Origin: Orthonyx spaldingii
Taxonomy: Eukaryota > Chordata > Aves > Passeriformes > Orthonychidae
DNA length: 64,000 nucleotides
Direction: 5' to 3'
NCBI GenBank assembly: GCA_013397795.1
Contig: VZTJ01003817.1
Span: forward strand, 186,001 to 250,000
Of this stretch, positions 48,982 through 60,900 are shown one piece after another. A program made the translations under genes and the position numbers. Each line of letters opens with the position of its first letter. Position 1 is the stretch's first letter. Under the pieces are notes generated by a model. The model worked only from the letters and a program-made list of their open reading frames with translations. It did not search any database and was not told the DNA's origin.

Positions 48982-51900
48982 GGGGTTTTTTTCTGAACAG
49001 AAACATCTAATAGAAGAAAAACCTATTGGAAGAAAGCTTCTCATTAGGCAGAGGAAGTTTTTTTTCTTAATATTTTGACTAGTCATGATTTTCAATCCAG
49101 TTCTAAATAATGAAAACTGCTTCAATTTCCAGACTTTCTTGCAAAAAATATCAAATAGTGTAATAACCATTTGGTTATTGCTCTGTAAGGATACTGGATT
49201 AGCACTGAAATGAACTACGCAATTTAAGATGTTCTTTTCATATCTACCCCTAGTACTGTGTTACGGCAGACTAGGATAATATTTCTGCTCACAAAGAGTT
49301 AATTACTTAATGGGCTGTATTTACTTTTCAAAATTGTCATTGATTGATGTAGATGAAATTATTTTCTGCTAACATCACATTTTCCATATGAATACAGCCA
49401 TGCCTGAATCCCATTGTTGTGATCTTTACATTCTTTTGCTGGATCTAACTCTGGATTTCTCATTCCAAATGTTCTCTTCTTTTCTGTTTTTCCCTTTCTT
49501 TTTTCCTGAGGGAAAGCCAATTCATATTAGACTAGTGAGAAGAAAAATTATGCTTAAACTTCATTGCTGCAATGCTATATGGGGAATAGATTACTGTATG
49601 TTTCCTACACAAATGTGAATGGAAAGAGAGAACAGACAAAAAATTTTAACATTTGTGTTCCTAACAGACCTTATTAACAGGAGCTTGTAGTTTCTTGGGA
49701 TTGCAACAGAACAGGACTTTTCAAAATCCCTAAACAACGGCTTATGATAATTCTCATAAATGTCCACAGTAAACTAATCGCTGACTTCAACGGGAACAGA
49801 GATAGTCTACTTCATTGGACACCTTTGGAAATTATATCGTAATTAAATAATTCACAAAAAAAGCTGTCACTTATGAGGAAACAGTTTTTGGTTTGCTTTG
49901 TCTTTAATACAAAAAAAAAAAAAGAAAAAACAATGGAACAAATAACCAACTAGAGTACCAAAGAATATGTAATTTTCTAAGTATCAAAGAGGAAATGGAA
50001 TTTTCACATTTGTCTGTCCCCACTGACATGTGGAAGGGGGTGTTTCAAAGCAATCCTTCCAGGAAATATTGATGCCTCTCTCCTCATCTCATCTGGTCCT
50101 CCTTTACCCACATCCTTGTCTTCCCTAGGCACTATGTCAGAACAATGGCTATTGGCACAGGTTAAGGTCGCAGATGCAATGGGTGAGAGCAAAGAATAAA
50201 AAAACATAATATGAGAAAAGAAGAGCTATATTAGATGAAAATTAAAAACAATTCATAACATATTGACCTAATGTATTCTAAAAAGATCATCTTGGTCTAC
50301 ATAATTTTTTTTTAATTCTTTACATTCTTTTTCTGTCTAAAATTATAGCTATAAAATACCTGGAGTGGTTTTTAAAATCTTATTTCACATACTAATTTCC
50401 AATCCCTGAACAGGAAGCTGTTAACAAGGCTTAATCAGACACTGACCTATTTGCTACAGAATTAAGAGAATCAAAGGCAATATTTCAAAACTCAATTAAA
50501 AGTTTCTCATTCCCTTGTGACATTCCCTTCGACAGAAAAGAAAAGGATTTTTTTGGGTTGTTTTCTTGGTTACTTTTTGTTGTTGTTAAATTCTCTCTTG
50601 GCACACATTAGCATGTAGATCATGATTACTGAATTGAACATCTTGGACTTAGGCCCACAACTTGATTTTCTCATTGTATTTGTAGTTTTATTTGAAGTTA
50701 TATCTGAAGTTTTATTTGGTCTGCTTTGATCTATAAATTGGTATGGTTGTCCAGACATATGTCCAACATTTACCAGTTATAGGAAGAATATCCGAATGAC
50801 AAAAATATCTGCCACATATATTATGTAGGCAAAAGACTGAAGTTATAGCTGTGGTGCAAAATCTTAGCCTTGAAATCATTCTGAATATTTGAGGGAAATT
50901 TCACTAGTACATATGGTAATGGTAATAGGTATGGTAATTGTAAGCTTTTGAAAACTTCCTATGTATACCTATTCTTTGGTAGGCTTGTGGTAACAATTTT
51001 TTTCAAACTTTGTGACAGAATTTTCAACATTGTCACTTACATGACAGGTAAATTAGCTTAAAACATGTTCCTACACGTTTCTACCATTATCAATCCAATA
51101 TCAACAATGTAAACATATTGAAGAAAGTAGGATAAATCATTTGATCCATAATGCTAAAAATAAACCTTCTCATGGTACATTTTAAAAATTATTCCACAAC
51201 TGTGAAGAAAGAAGAATAATGAGGGTGGAGATCTTCAGTATTTATTCTTGTTATACATGTTTATACCCAGTTTTCAGTTTCTCTGAGGGACAGGGAAAGA
51301 ATGAAAACAAGTTTGTCATAAGTTGTTGTAAGAAGGTAAGAAATTGGTTTGATGCACATCTGTACCAAATCTATGAAGTTTCTAGATTCTGAAGCCAAAG
51401 CCTAGCGGGAGACTATGTGAGGACTAAAATATCCAAAGGGAAATGCTCTTTGCTACAGAAAGCAGAGTCTGGTGCAAGGTGATACTGAGGTAAGCTGACC
51501 TTATAGCTGCTGAGGTAAGGCTGATGTGCTGTGAGAGCTGCAAAAACCTAGCTGCAGCAAACCCATGCTACCAGTAATTTGAAGAGACAGGAACCATTAC
51601 TTTCCTTTGTTATTTTCTTTCCTTCAAAAAACCTTTATTTCCCTTTACTTGCAGTCTCTTTGCCCTTTATTCGGTGTCAGCTGGTGCTCAAGACCTGTCC
51701 TAGCCCCGATGAAACTACCTATTAGAGCAGCAAGGTATGCATGTTGATTGGAAGGGGTTAATGCATCTCAGAATTTTCTAAAAGACCCTTTGTTCCAAAT
51801 CAGATTATGTCATTAGCAGAGGAGATTGTATTGAATTATGGCATCATATTTATAAGGGAATGTTTGAACTCAGAACTTGGAAAACAGTTTCATGCTATTC

Positions 51901-52125
51901 TGAAAATAACAGCCTAGGACTAGTGACAGGAAATTAGCAAAAATAAAACTAATAGATATATAACAAGTGATGAATATGTACATTTTTAATTTGACTGCCA
52001 CTTTTAAATGGGAAATGTGGAATGTTCTTGTTTGTTGCACTAGTCTCCTTAGCTCTATTTCAATTTGCTAAACTATAACAGAACAAACAAGCAAACAAAA
52101 GACTTTGCTCCTCAGGTGAAAAATT

Positions 52126-52141
52126 AAAAAAAAAAAAAAAA
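52126..52141. repeat. Poly-A tract
   Basis: Sixteen consecutive A residues followed by a short GGAGAGAGAGA run. There is no evidence of a retroposed transcript upstream. Confidence 0.9.
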
Positions 52142-52692
52142 GGAGAGAGAGAAAGACAGAAAAAAAATAAGCCTGAAAAAATTTAATTTCAGATACTAGG
52201 ATTTCTGTAAAGAAGTCCAAAATATGACTTAGAGTATTAAAAGGAAAACACAACAGAGAATCAAGACCTCATGCATGTATTCAGCTCTTCATTATTCAGT
52301 GAGTTGAAATACTCTGACCCCAAATGATGAAGGCTTGGAGGTCACTGCAGAAACTTTCCAGTTCTCCATAATGAGTTAGTTCAGGGTCAGCTGAGCTTAT
52401 TAACTGTGGCTCAGCACTTTCCTTGCTATGCTCAGCATGCTGCTCTGAAACCTCAGTGAGGATCCTTGCTCTGCCCCCAAGTACTCCAGCAGCAGAGCTT
52501 ATTAGGTTGAGCAGAGAAGGCCTGGACCTGGAGTTCCCGCAGGGCTAAGCCAGTGTGATAACCTACCAGCAACTGAGGATCAGTGGATCTGTGTAGTTGG
52601 CATGTCTAGAGATAACAAGTCTGCCTGAACTTGGTGTCCTTCCACGGAAAATAACTGAAACGTCTTTGAAGCACAGAGATATTCTACATATA

Positions 52693-52693
<1 letters not shown>

Positions 52694-52736
<43 letters not shown>

Positions 52737-52739
52737 ATA
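52694..52739. repeat. (TAAA)n tetranucleotide microsatellite, about 11.5 units
   Basis: A pure TAAA array of 46 bp. Its purity and unit number make length polymorphism between individuals likely. The minus-strand frame across it (repeating leucine/phenylalanine/isoleucine/tyrosine) is an artefact of the repeat. Confidence 0.97.
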
Positions 52740-53066
52740 GATATGCTGCCTTTAGCATTTTTAGGCAGCATCCATGTTTGTATGGTGTTTATTTCATCCG
52801 ATAGTACTGCCTGGCCCAAGGAGTCCTTGTAGCTTGAGAATGGCTAAAAAAAGGTATCAAAACTGAGTAAATTCTTTATGTCCCTTTGAGTATAAAAGCT
52901 TTCATATGCAGAGTGATACATTAGAAACAATTCAACCCATTCTAGAAAATATTTTTTTAAAACATTTCTCTGCAGAACAGAGATTAAGCATATGCTTGAA
53001 TTGAATTTGTTCTGATAAAATGCCCCGAAGAGGAGCACTTTGTTTGGTAGGATTTAACTGTTAAAC

Positions 53067-53200
53067 ATAGAATCACAGGATCACAGAATCCTTAAGGCTG
53101 GATTAGACTTCTAGGAACATTGAGTCCAGGCATTAGCCTTGCACTGATGTGATCACCATGCATAAACCATGTCGCCAAGCGCCACAGCCACGTGGCCTCA
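53067..53200 (-). mobile_element. CR1 LINE 3' end, minus strand
   Basis: The plus strand reads ATAGAATCACAGGATCACAG, then AATCCTTAAGGCTGGATTAG, and later AAACCATGTCGCCAAGCGCC. This is the reverse complement of a CR1 3' end of a different subtype from that at 38811. It is 5'-truncated after about 130 bp. It lies about 170 bp from the start of the plus-strand CR1 body, in the opposite orientation. Confidence 0.85.
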
Positions 53201-53439
53201 TGTTTCAACATGTATTAAAATTCAGCGAGTGAAACATGATGCCATCATATTTCAATTCTTCACCTATCATTTAAGAAGAATCATAGCATCCTTTACAAAT
53301 AATGACATATCGTATAAAATATATACAAGATGTGGTGACTTAATGGGGACAAGTCAGGGAATCTTGAGGTAACAGAAGCCACCAGAAAAATATCTCAAAG
53401 GAATTAGGGGTGTTCCTCTAGGTAGACAACACAGCTGGC

Positions 53440-53873
53440 AGCCTAACAGAGAGCCTTTACACCAAAGCATGCAGCAAAAAACAGGAGAACCTGGAAGCTC
53501 ATGTTGCTAGAAATCTATGACCTTGTTGCCATTACCGAAATTTGGTGGGATGAATCTCATGACTGAAATACAACTAGTGATGGCTAGAGGTTGTTCAGAG
53601 GAGACAGGAAAGGAAGGAGAGGTGAAAGAGTTGCCCTCTACATCAAGAGGTGTATTGAGTATAAAGAATTGTCTCTGAAGAGTAGCCATGAGCAGATCTA
53701 AAGCCTATGTGTTGGAATCAGAGACTGAGGCAACAAAGGGAACTTCATGGTTGGTGTCTACTACAGCCACCTGATCAAGGGGTGCCTATTGATGGAGCCT
53801 TCTTGCTCCAGCTACAGGAGGCATCACACTCATAGGCTCTCGTGCTGCTGGGGGCCTTCAACCACTCTGGCAT
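53440..53873 (+). pseudogene. CR1 ORF2 endonuclease, N-terminal part (broken)
   Basis: Frame fragments encode an ITE-WWDESHD block at about 53533-53562, the conserved early endonuclease segment of CR1 ORF2. It is followed by a basic RRDRKGRRG-like stretch and YIKRCIEYKEL-like remnants near 53640. The reading frame is broken by stops and frameshifts (for example a TGA directly after the WWDESHD block). At its end, GAFNHSG corresponds to the GDFN catalytic-region block and is cut by the LTR insertion. It would have nicked target DNA in the intact element; this copy cannot be functional. Confidence 0.75.
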
Positions 53874-54042
53874 TGTGGCGGTGGCCCAACCAGTGGCCCA
53901 GCCACTGGCTGAAGCCCCAATGGGCGATGAGCCATCGGGCTCGCCTGCCTTCTCCATGTGGTTAAATGAGAACATCAAATGGGCAGATTATCCCCCTAAC
54001 CACAGTAATTTGGAGGGGGATGGGGAAGGCAGGCTAGGGTAG
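53874..54042 (+). other. Open reading frame at the 5' edge of the LTR U3 (copy B)
   Basis: From LTR nucleotide 2 the frame is open for 55 codons and stops at TAG (54040-54042), the position aligned with the TAA of the 23629 LTR. It includes PAFSMW, NIKW and EGRLG just before the stop. It is four codons longer than the other copy because of an in-frame 12-nt difference in the proline/alanine-rich part. It is probably the 3' end of a retroviral gene reading into U3; the identity of that gene is not visible in a solo LTR. Confidence 0.5.
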
Positions 54043-54363
54043 TTCCCGCCAATCACCCATGCCCCTCAAGGTCCATCTCCTCCCCTGTTCCCTCAGAGTT
54101 ATTTTAATATTCATAAGGCTGGTTTAATATTCATACTGTTCTGGAAAGTCCTGTTGTTCTGTTATCCCCATTGGTTTGTTTGAATTTGTCCCTCCTTCCC
54201 TTCCCAGTTATTGGATGCCTGTCACAACCCATCATTTCCTCATCGGTGTATCCTTGTTCTCCTCCTCCTTGTCTGGCCCTTTAAAAACCCCTGCAACTGT
54301 CTTTCGTTGCTCATTTTGTAGCCTTTCTCTTGGTGCTAAGTTCTCCTATCCATCTGGGCAGGG

Positions 54364-54369
54364 AATAAA
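54364..54369 (+). promoter_or_regulatory. AATAAA polyadenylation signal of the nested LTR
   Basis: The canonical hexamer lies about 85 bp after the TATA-like TTTAAAAAC, which is the expected spacing for a U3-R boundary followed by the poly-A signal in R. In the related LTR at 23629 the aligned hexamer reads AATAAG. Confidence 0.6.
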
Positions 54370-54596
54370 TGCGAGACTGCTGCTACATTTGAGCCCCTCT
54401 CTCCTCCTTTGCCTTTGGGCTTTTGCTACAATATTACCATCGTCTGCTGCCCACCCCAGCGTGGGCTAGGAGGCAAACAGTTCTTTTCAGAGCTCCCACA
54501 GAGGCTTTAAAGGCACAGAAAGCCTTGCTGCCTGGGTGCTTTGGATCGTGTCACCTGCTGACCAGCTGGGCGGTCAAGCGGATGGCGACATGACAT

Positions 54597-54900
54597 CTGC
54601 TGGGAAATTATCCAAATTAACTATAGGAAATCCGGGAGACTGCTGGAATGTATGGAGGATAACTTCTTGAGCCAGATAATAGATAATCCTACCAGAAGGA
54701 ATGTGATACTGGGTCTGATGGTCACCAATGTAAACAAGCTAATCAGGGACATCAAGACTGGAGACAGCCTGGGCTGCAGTGACCATACTTTGGTGGACTT
54801 CACAGTCCTGAGGGATATGGGTCAGGTAAGGAGTAAAGTTAGGCTCCGGAACTCTAAGAAAGCAGACTTGCAAGTCTTCAAGTAGATAGTCAACAGGATC
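54597..54900 (+). pseudogene. CR1 ORF2 endonuclease, C-terminal part
   Basis: The frame resumes after the LTR and reads MEDNFLSQIIDNPTRR (from 54652), then GCSDHTLVDF. The SDH triplet (54778-54786) is the conserved C-terminal catalytic motif of apurinic-endonuclease-like LINE endonucleases. The frame ends in a stop after LQVFK near 54885. Compared with a complete CR1, this is the last third of the endonuclease. It is non-functional because the enzyme is split by an LTR. Confidence 0.85.
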
Positions 54901-55059
54901 TCCTGAGTGACTGCCCTGGGGAACAAGGGAGTCAAAGAAAGATGGCAGATCTTTAAGGAAGTCATCCATAGAGAGCAAGACTAGCAATCCCCAGGAGCAA
55001 GGAATCAATCAAGGAAAGCAGGAGACTGGCATGACTGAGTAGGGAACAGCTGGCCAAAC

Positions 55060-55870
55060 TAGGGAAGAGCTGCAGATGTCATTTATCTGGACTTCTGCAA
55101 AGCCTTTGACACCACCCCCCACAAGATCTTTCTCTCTACATTGGAAAGCAATGGATTTGATGGGTCGGCTGTTAGGTGGATAAGACTTTGGTTGGATGGT
55201 AACATCTAGAAGGTAACAGTCAACAACTCAGAGTTCCAACAGATATCAGTGACAAGTGATGTCCCTCAGGGGTCCATTTTGGTACCACTGCTTAAAAATA
55301 TCTTCGTTAATGATATAAATGAAGGGATCAAGTACACTCTTAGCAAATTTGCAGATGACACCAGGCTGGGTGGTGCTGTTGACACACCTGAAGGATGGGA
55401 TGCCATCCACAGGGGCCTGGACATGCTGAAGAAATGGGCCCATGGGAATCTCATAAGGATTTACAAGCCCAAACTCAAGGTGCTGCACCTGGGTAACGAC
55501 AACTCCCAGTATTAACACAGGCTGGCAATGAGCAGGTTGAGACCAGCCCTGCTGAGAAGGACTTGGGGGTGCTGGTGGATGAGAGGCTGGACCTGACCCA
55601 GCAATGTGCACGATGTAGCACAGAAGGCCAAACATGTCCTGAGCTGCATCCAAAACAGTGTGGGCAGCAGGGCAAGGGAGGGAATTCTGCCCCTCTGCTC
55701 CACTCTGGGAAGATCCCACCTGGAACACTGCATCCAGCTCTGGGAGATCCAGCACAGAAAGGACATCAGCTGTTGGAGGATCACCAAGTTAATTGGAGGC
55801 ACGAAGCACCTCTTCCATGAGAAAAGACTGAGATAATTGGGATTGTTCAGCCTGCAAAGAGAAGGCTTTG
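55060..55870 (+). pseudogene. CR1 ORF2 reverse transcriptase, C-terminal half (broken)
   Basis: Recognisable blocks occur in order: LDFCKAFDTTPH (about 55090), VPQGSILVP (about 55261), KFADDTRLGG with the FADD catalytic motif at 55348-55359, VLHLGN (about 55480), and LGVLVDERLDLTQQC (about 55564). These are the palm and thumb regions of the CR1 reverse transcriptase. Frameshifts and stops (for example near 55208 and 55515) move the reading between frames, and the N-terminal part of the domain is missing. The aspartate pair is intact but the gene is clearly dead. Confidence 0.88.
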
Positions 55871-56115
55871 GGGTGACCTAATTGTGGCCTTCCACTAAGT
55901 GAACAGGATCTACAGGAAAAATGGAGGGAGACTATTAAGAATAGTGTGTAGTGACAGGACAAAGGGGACTGGCTACGAAGTGAAAGAGTTTAGGTTTAGA
56001 TTGGATATTAGGGAGAAATTCTTTGCTGAAGGCTAGTGAGGCATTGGAACAGGTTGCTCATAGAAGTTGTGGATGTCCCGTCCTTGGAAGTGTTCAAGGT
56101 CAAATTGAACTTAGG

Positions 56116-57913
56116 GGGTATATGATATTATCAAAAATTCCTCCACATACAGATATGAATTTACATTTGTTTGAAAAATGGTAAATATTAGTGAAAATAT
56201 TTTTATATTGCATTTCAGTGAGATGCACTAATAGAAATTCATTTCATGCAAGAATCTGTACCGCAGGCATCAGAATATGTCATTATGTTTTAACTGATGA
56301 GAAGGAAATAGTGCAAAGCAACTTTTCTACAAGACTTTAATCTATGGATGTAAACAAGTTCCTTCACTGAAATGACTGAAACACATTGTAGATGACATTT
56401 AACTATCAATACTGAAACCTTAACACTTGACTTCTTCAGTGCAGTTGACAAATTTGGGTTTGTTTTCTAAAGAGCTTTCCGTACTGTTCTAGATTGAGGA
56501 GGAAAGTTTTGGATACATCCTAAAGCATGACTTCCAGGAAAAGTCAGAAATAACTTTACCCTTAGCAAAATTCCTTCGAAATAAGTTTACGCCATAGAAA
56601 GAAGATTTTTAAACAGTCAGTTAACTCAGGACAAGAGTTTCTTCTTAATGCATCAAGACATTGGGAAAAGGCAGCCCAAAGCAAGATGCTTTGTACTGTA
56701 CCATTCACATAAAACTTTCAGTCCTGTTTCTCAAGTATTCTGTTTGGGATTTTTTTATTAGTATTATCATACCTAAAAAGTAAAATATCATATATCCTCA
56801 GATAATACTGTACTATAATTTTCTGCATGGACAGACTAAAACAAATTTAAAATCATTCTCCTAGGTGCTTCAATATATATCAACACATAAAGATATGATA
56901 AAGCAATCAGTAGCAGAGAATCCATCAGATAAAGTATGTCAGAGAACAACAACATACCTTTGAAAGATGTAAGATTTCTCAAAACAGCTGATGTATGTCA
57001 GCATTCAGTATAGTAAGTATGCAGCATTTAATGTAAAGAGCACCCAAAATATTTGTTTGCTTAGCCTTTGTCTCTGACTGAGAAGTCACTTAAAGGGCCA
57101 AAAATCTTTGTGTGTGGATATCAGAAAAAATCTTTAGCTCTGGAAAGGTGATAGCAATAAGCCTATATCTTATGAGAAGTACAAAACTGTGCTCCAGAGT
57201 AAAAAACTACATACAGTATGTAAAGCCCTGAGAGAAGAAAGAAAACTCTCAATACCTGACTGAATGTATCTTCAGCATGCTTATCTAAGAAATTGTTGTA
57301 AATTCTAGAATTTCTGAAGCTTTAGAATGCAGCTGAACCACAATAATTCCTTTCCTCCAAGAATCCTGCATTTTGGCAAAAAAAATTTTAAAGTTATTCT
57401 TGAAAGAAACTGTTAAAGAGTACTGAGCAGATGGGTGACTAAGGTGTTCACTAGACATAACGAAGAAATTCTCAGTACCTGTTTTGCTCAGTTGAGAGTA
57501 GTATTTCTCAGATCAGATCAATGAAACAGGAAGAAAAAGGACATGTGAGTGTCCAAAGCAAAACGTAACTTTGTATTAAGAATGCATTTTCATCTTCCTT
57601 TCAAATCTAAAGTTAGAGAACCATTCCCTAAGGATCAATAAGTAAATGATCAAAGTTCAGCAAGTCCAAAAATAAAGTGAGATTTACTTAAATAGGAGTT
57701 TTATATAGAAAAGGCCCTCAGTGTTTCTTCTGACAGCACTATCATAAATGATCCTTCAAGTTATGTGGTTTACGCTAGACAAAACCGTTTTGATTCTCAG
57801 GCATCAGTAACTAGGCACATGAAGAACATGTCAATGAGTTTCATGCAGTTTTTAAGATCCAATTATTGACACATGCCTCTGCCTGAATTAAGGTGCGTAT
57901 GAAACCATATGCC
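56116..57913. other. Unique AT-rich stretch
   Basis: No gene or repeat is recognised after the CR1 body loses similarity near 56115. Confidence 0.5.
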
Positions 57914-57946
<33 letters not shown>

Positions 57947-57957
57947 GGAGAGAGAAA
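57914..57957. repeat. (GA)n microsatellite with GGGA interruptions
   Basis: About 12 pure GA units (57914-57938), then GGGAGAGAGGGAGAGAGAAAG. It is a purine-only strand of about 44 bp. Confidence 0.95.
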
Positions 57958-60900
57958 GTCCTGTTGGTCCTTCTTCACCCTGGGCTTCTTGGTGGTGGGA
58001 GTACTGAAATTGTTCAAAACCCTTCACTATGTATGCATATTTTGCCTACCAAAAGAAAAAAGCTAACTGGAATAAACTCTTCCTTTATCTTAGGCTTTGG
58101 AATTTCAATGGTGTCATGACCAATTCCATTGAACAAGCTTACTAGTAGAAGAGGCCCTTTTATGAGGTCCATATTTTATTTTTTTTTCCTTGAGACAGAT
58201 TATGCCAACACAGACCACAGTGAGAGTGAATGGAGTGACCGGCAAGACAAAGGAGTCACATGGAGTCTTCTGATATCCTCAGCTACTGTGGGTACTGCTA
58301 CATCACACTGCTGTCTACAATGGCTCACTTTCCTTAAAGTAAAGAGGGTAAATCAATAACGTTTAGCAGGAGCATTTGAAAATCTAACTTATAACAGGAA
58401 AAAAAATAGGTGCAAATTAGCTCAGACAGTGGAGATAGGAGAAAACAGACATCTGGACTAGTTTCTGCTTTCTGATGAAGGCAATTTTAGTTGCCTCTTA
58501 GGAACAAATTCAAGAGAAAATAGAGAGTATGAGTTCAAACCATATATGAATGTTACACAGAGGAATACTTGGGTGAATGCTGCTTTTTTTTTCTTTTTTT
58601 TCTCTTTCAATTAATTTCCTTTTTAGATAGCTATGTGATGTCTGAGTCTAAAATTATTAGTTGAAATAAGATATGAAAGCAGAGCCATTGCATCTAGTAA
58701 TAACTCTGCCTTCCAGCTCTTTTGGCAAATGCAAAAAAATTTCAGCATGAATTAAATCTAGGCTGTTCCCTTCATAACTGTAAATTAAACAGTTCTGACA
58801 AAGTGCAGATACTGAAACCACTGACAAAGCAAATTCTGGGCAGATATCACATACGACCAACTCTGCCAAAATGAATATGAACAAAGATGCTTATGTTAAT
58901 TTATGTAGAAGATTAAAACTAAGCAACTACAGAAAGATTAGGAATTGAAGTGTTAGGATGAAGTCCAAACTTATTTCTAAAATGGCAGAATAGGTGTTCT
59001 GTGTATTCTTAGATCTTGGGCTTTTGTTAACAATTTTCTGACTATCAATTGTTATCCAAAGATTCAGCTGAAGAAAAAGGTAGCTGCCCTCCTGAACACA
59101 AAAACAAAGCACAAGGAATGATATTGTAAGTCTATGACACGTTAACAAAACCAATTTGTTTTTTAGATGCAAACTAATGAAAAATAGGTTAATACAAATC
59201 TTAGGAAGCACCTATTGCTTTAAAGTGAATTCCTCCCTGCTGAGGAGGGAGAGAGAAAAAAATCCTTTAAATTAATTCTCAATTTAAAGTGAAAGAGAAA
59301 GAACAACTATTTTCTTCTTTTTCTTTCCTATTAAAATCAGTGATCTCATTCCTACATAATTGGTTACTTCATTATAACAGCATTATAGTACAATAATGCT
59401 ACTCTATGGAAGAACATTATTGTATTATGATTTAGACAATCTGGAAGTGCTAAAGAACAAAGGACATTAGAAAGGTGTAAACAAAGAATAGTCTTAGAAT
59501 AGAATTTCCATATGGCCTTGGCTCTGTTTATGAACAGCATGAGCGAAGATGCAAATGCAAGGGCACTGAAAAACAGGTTTACATGTGGGAAGGCAGAGTG
59601 ATGAGTAGTAGAGAAATGGACAGAGCAAAGTCTCTGGAGTTCATAATAGGTCATATTGTCACTGCAAAGCACAAGGACTTAGTTACCTGTTACCGCATGA
59701 TAACTGCTGGCATCTTATCTATCTGCTTCCACATGGACCCTTCATTTACAGAGCATTTCAGTCCACAGAGATGGATTGCTGCTTAGTTAGGGTTTAGCAG
59801 CAACTTTCTCAGCAGGAGATGTATTTGACCTATCCAACTTTTCACTTGCAGCCAAAAGATTCAGACTTTCCGTAGATGCAGTAAATCTCACCTGTAGCTG
59901 CAATTTGCATCAGTATTTCCATTCATTCTCTGCTTTAATCTTCAGCCAAACACTGTTCTCTGATTTAGGGAAAGTAAACTATTTTCAGTTCACCTCTGGA
60001 GTTATACAGAGTATTAAATTTCCTCCTTGACTTATTGGAGTCCACTATATTACTATATTTTGTGAAATGCCTTCCTGTCAGTGTGTTTCTCAGACACTAG
60101 TTTTTCCCAAAGGCACAGTGATTAATTATTTGATGCTTTACATAAACTGCCGGCATGTAAAGGAAGTCAGAAACTTTTAGCACTTTCATTCTAAGATTAA
60201 TAAAAGACAGTAAAAGTAACAGGATGAGATTATACATCAGTTTGAATTTAGAATATATACTATGCAATACTATGAAGAATTTGATTGTGAACGGGTGAAA
60301 TTAAGGAAGGAAATATAGGCAATTGGAAAGGTTTAGATAAAAAAAAGGAAGTGGTGAGAAAAAGGACATAATTCCTGTCATTTATGTCATGATATGACAC
60401 CCAGTGTGGAAAAATGCATATCAATGTTCTGTCTACTCAACAGAGATAGCACAATACTTTTTGATTCAAGTGAAAAAAAAAGAGCTGATGAGACCCTAAG
60501 GAGAGAAAGTTGGCAACAGCCAAACAAATACAAAACTGGAGGCTCAAGAAATGCTTGACCTTAGCTTGTCTCTGCAACTTGATAGGTCATAAGTGATACG
60601 GTTTGGCTTCAAGTCTGAATAAGAAATAAAAACCCTAAAGTAATTTCTGTAACCGCATCCTTCCTGGAGGTAGGTGACAGGCAAGGTTGCCCTGTTATGA
60701 CATGAAGAATCATGTTGTCTCATTTAGATCATTAGCAACAAGAACAGGAAGAGACAAGACCAGCTGAACACTGACAGAGGAAGGAGTCTAATACTACAGC
60801 TTGAGTACTGGAGGGCTATTGGGAAGGAGCATTCATGGCTACCTGCAAAATGAAACAGCAGTGAGCTTTTTCTGCCCACACCTGCCAGTGGTGTTGTCAG

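Larger units (their letters stand above)
47496..53066. other. Long unique stretch with simple repeats
   Basis: No gene or transposon is recognised with confidence. Simple sequence is present at 48958-48981 (TTTG units), about 49911-49924 (A tract), 52126-52141 (A tract then GA units) and 52694-52739 (TAAA units). A GC-richer patch at 52.3-52.6 kb is of unknown identity. Confidence 0.5.
53868..54596 (+). mobile_element. Solo LTR, class II (ERVK-like) family, nested inside CR1
   Basis: The LTR spans 53874-54590 (717 bp). It starts TGTGGCGGTGGCCCAA and ends GGCGACA. The target duplication is TGGCAT (53868-53873) and TGACAT (54591-54596), one mismatch in six. Removing the LTR and one copy restores continuity of the CR1 endonuclease block. 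TTTAAAAAC near 54280 is TATA-like and AATAAA at 54364-54369 is a polyadenylation signal. It is homologous to the LTR at 23629-24298 over both ends and the U3, with matching end sequences. There is no internal retroviral sequence. A 12-bp motif, TTTAATATTCAT, is duplicated in U3 (54103 and 54123). Confidence 0.9.
53370..56115 (+). mobile_element. CR1 LINE body, plus strand, interrupted by a nested LTR and an internal deletion
   Basis: The left part (about 53370-53873) starts near GCCACCAGAAAAATATCTC and covers the region upstream of ORF2 and the first part of the endonuclease. The right part (54591-56115) resumes the endonuclease, then jumps to the middle of the reverse transcriptase and continues to the ORF2 end region (GAAGTTGTGGATGTCCC and GGAAGTGTTCAAGG). 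The 717-bp LTR at 53874-54590 was inserted later. A stretch corresponding to the end of the endonuclease-RT linker and the N-terminal RT is missing near 55055-55070. The last ~100 bp of a typical CR1, including the 3' tail, is also absent. Confidence 0.88.

Noticed and set aside
52580..52819. Repetitive minus-strand frame of leucine, phenylalanine, isoleucine and tyrosine
   Set aside because: It is a direct translation of the TAAA microsatellite.
55246..55755. 169-codon minus-strand open frame
   Set aside because: It is the antisense shadow of the CR1 reverse transcriptase, whose real motifs read on the plus strand.
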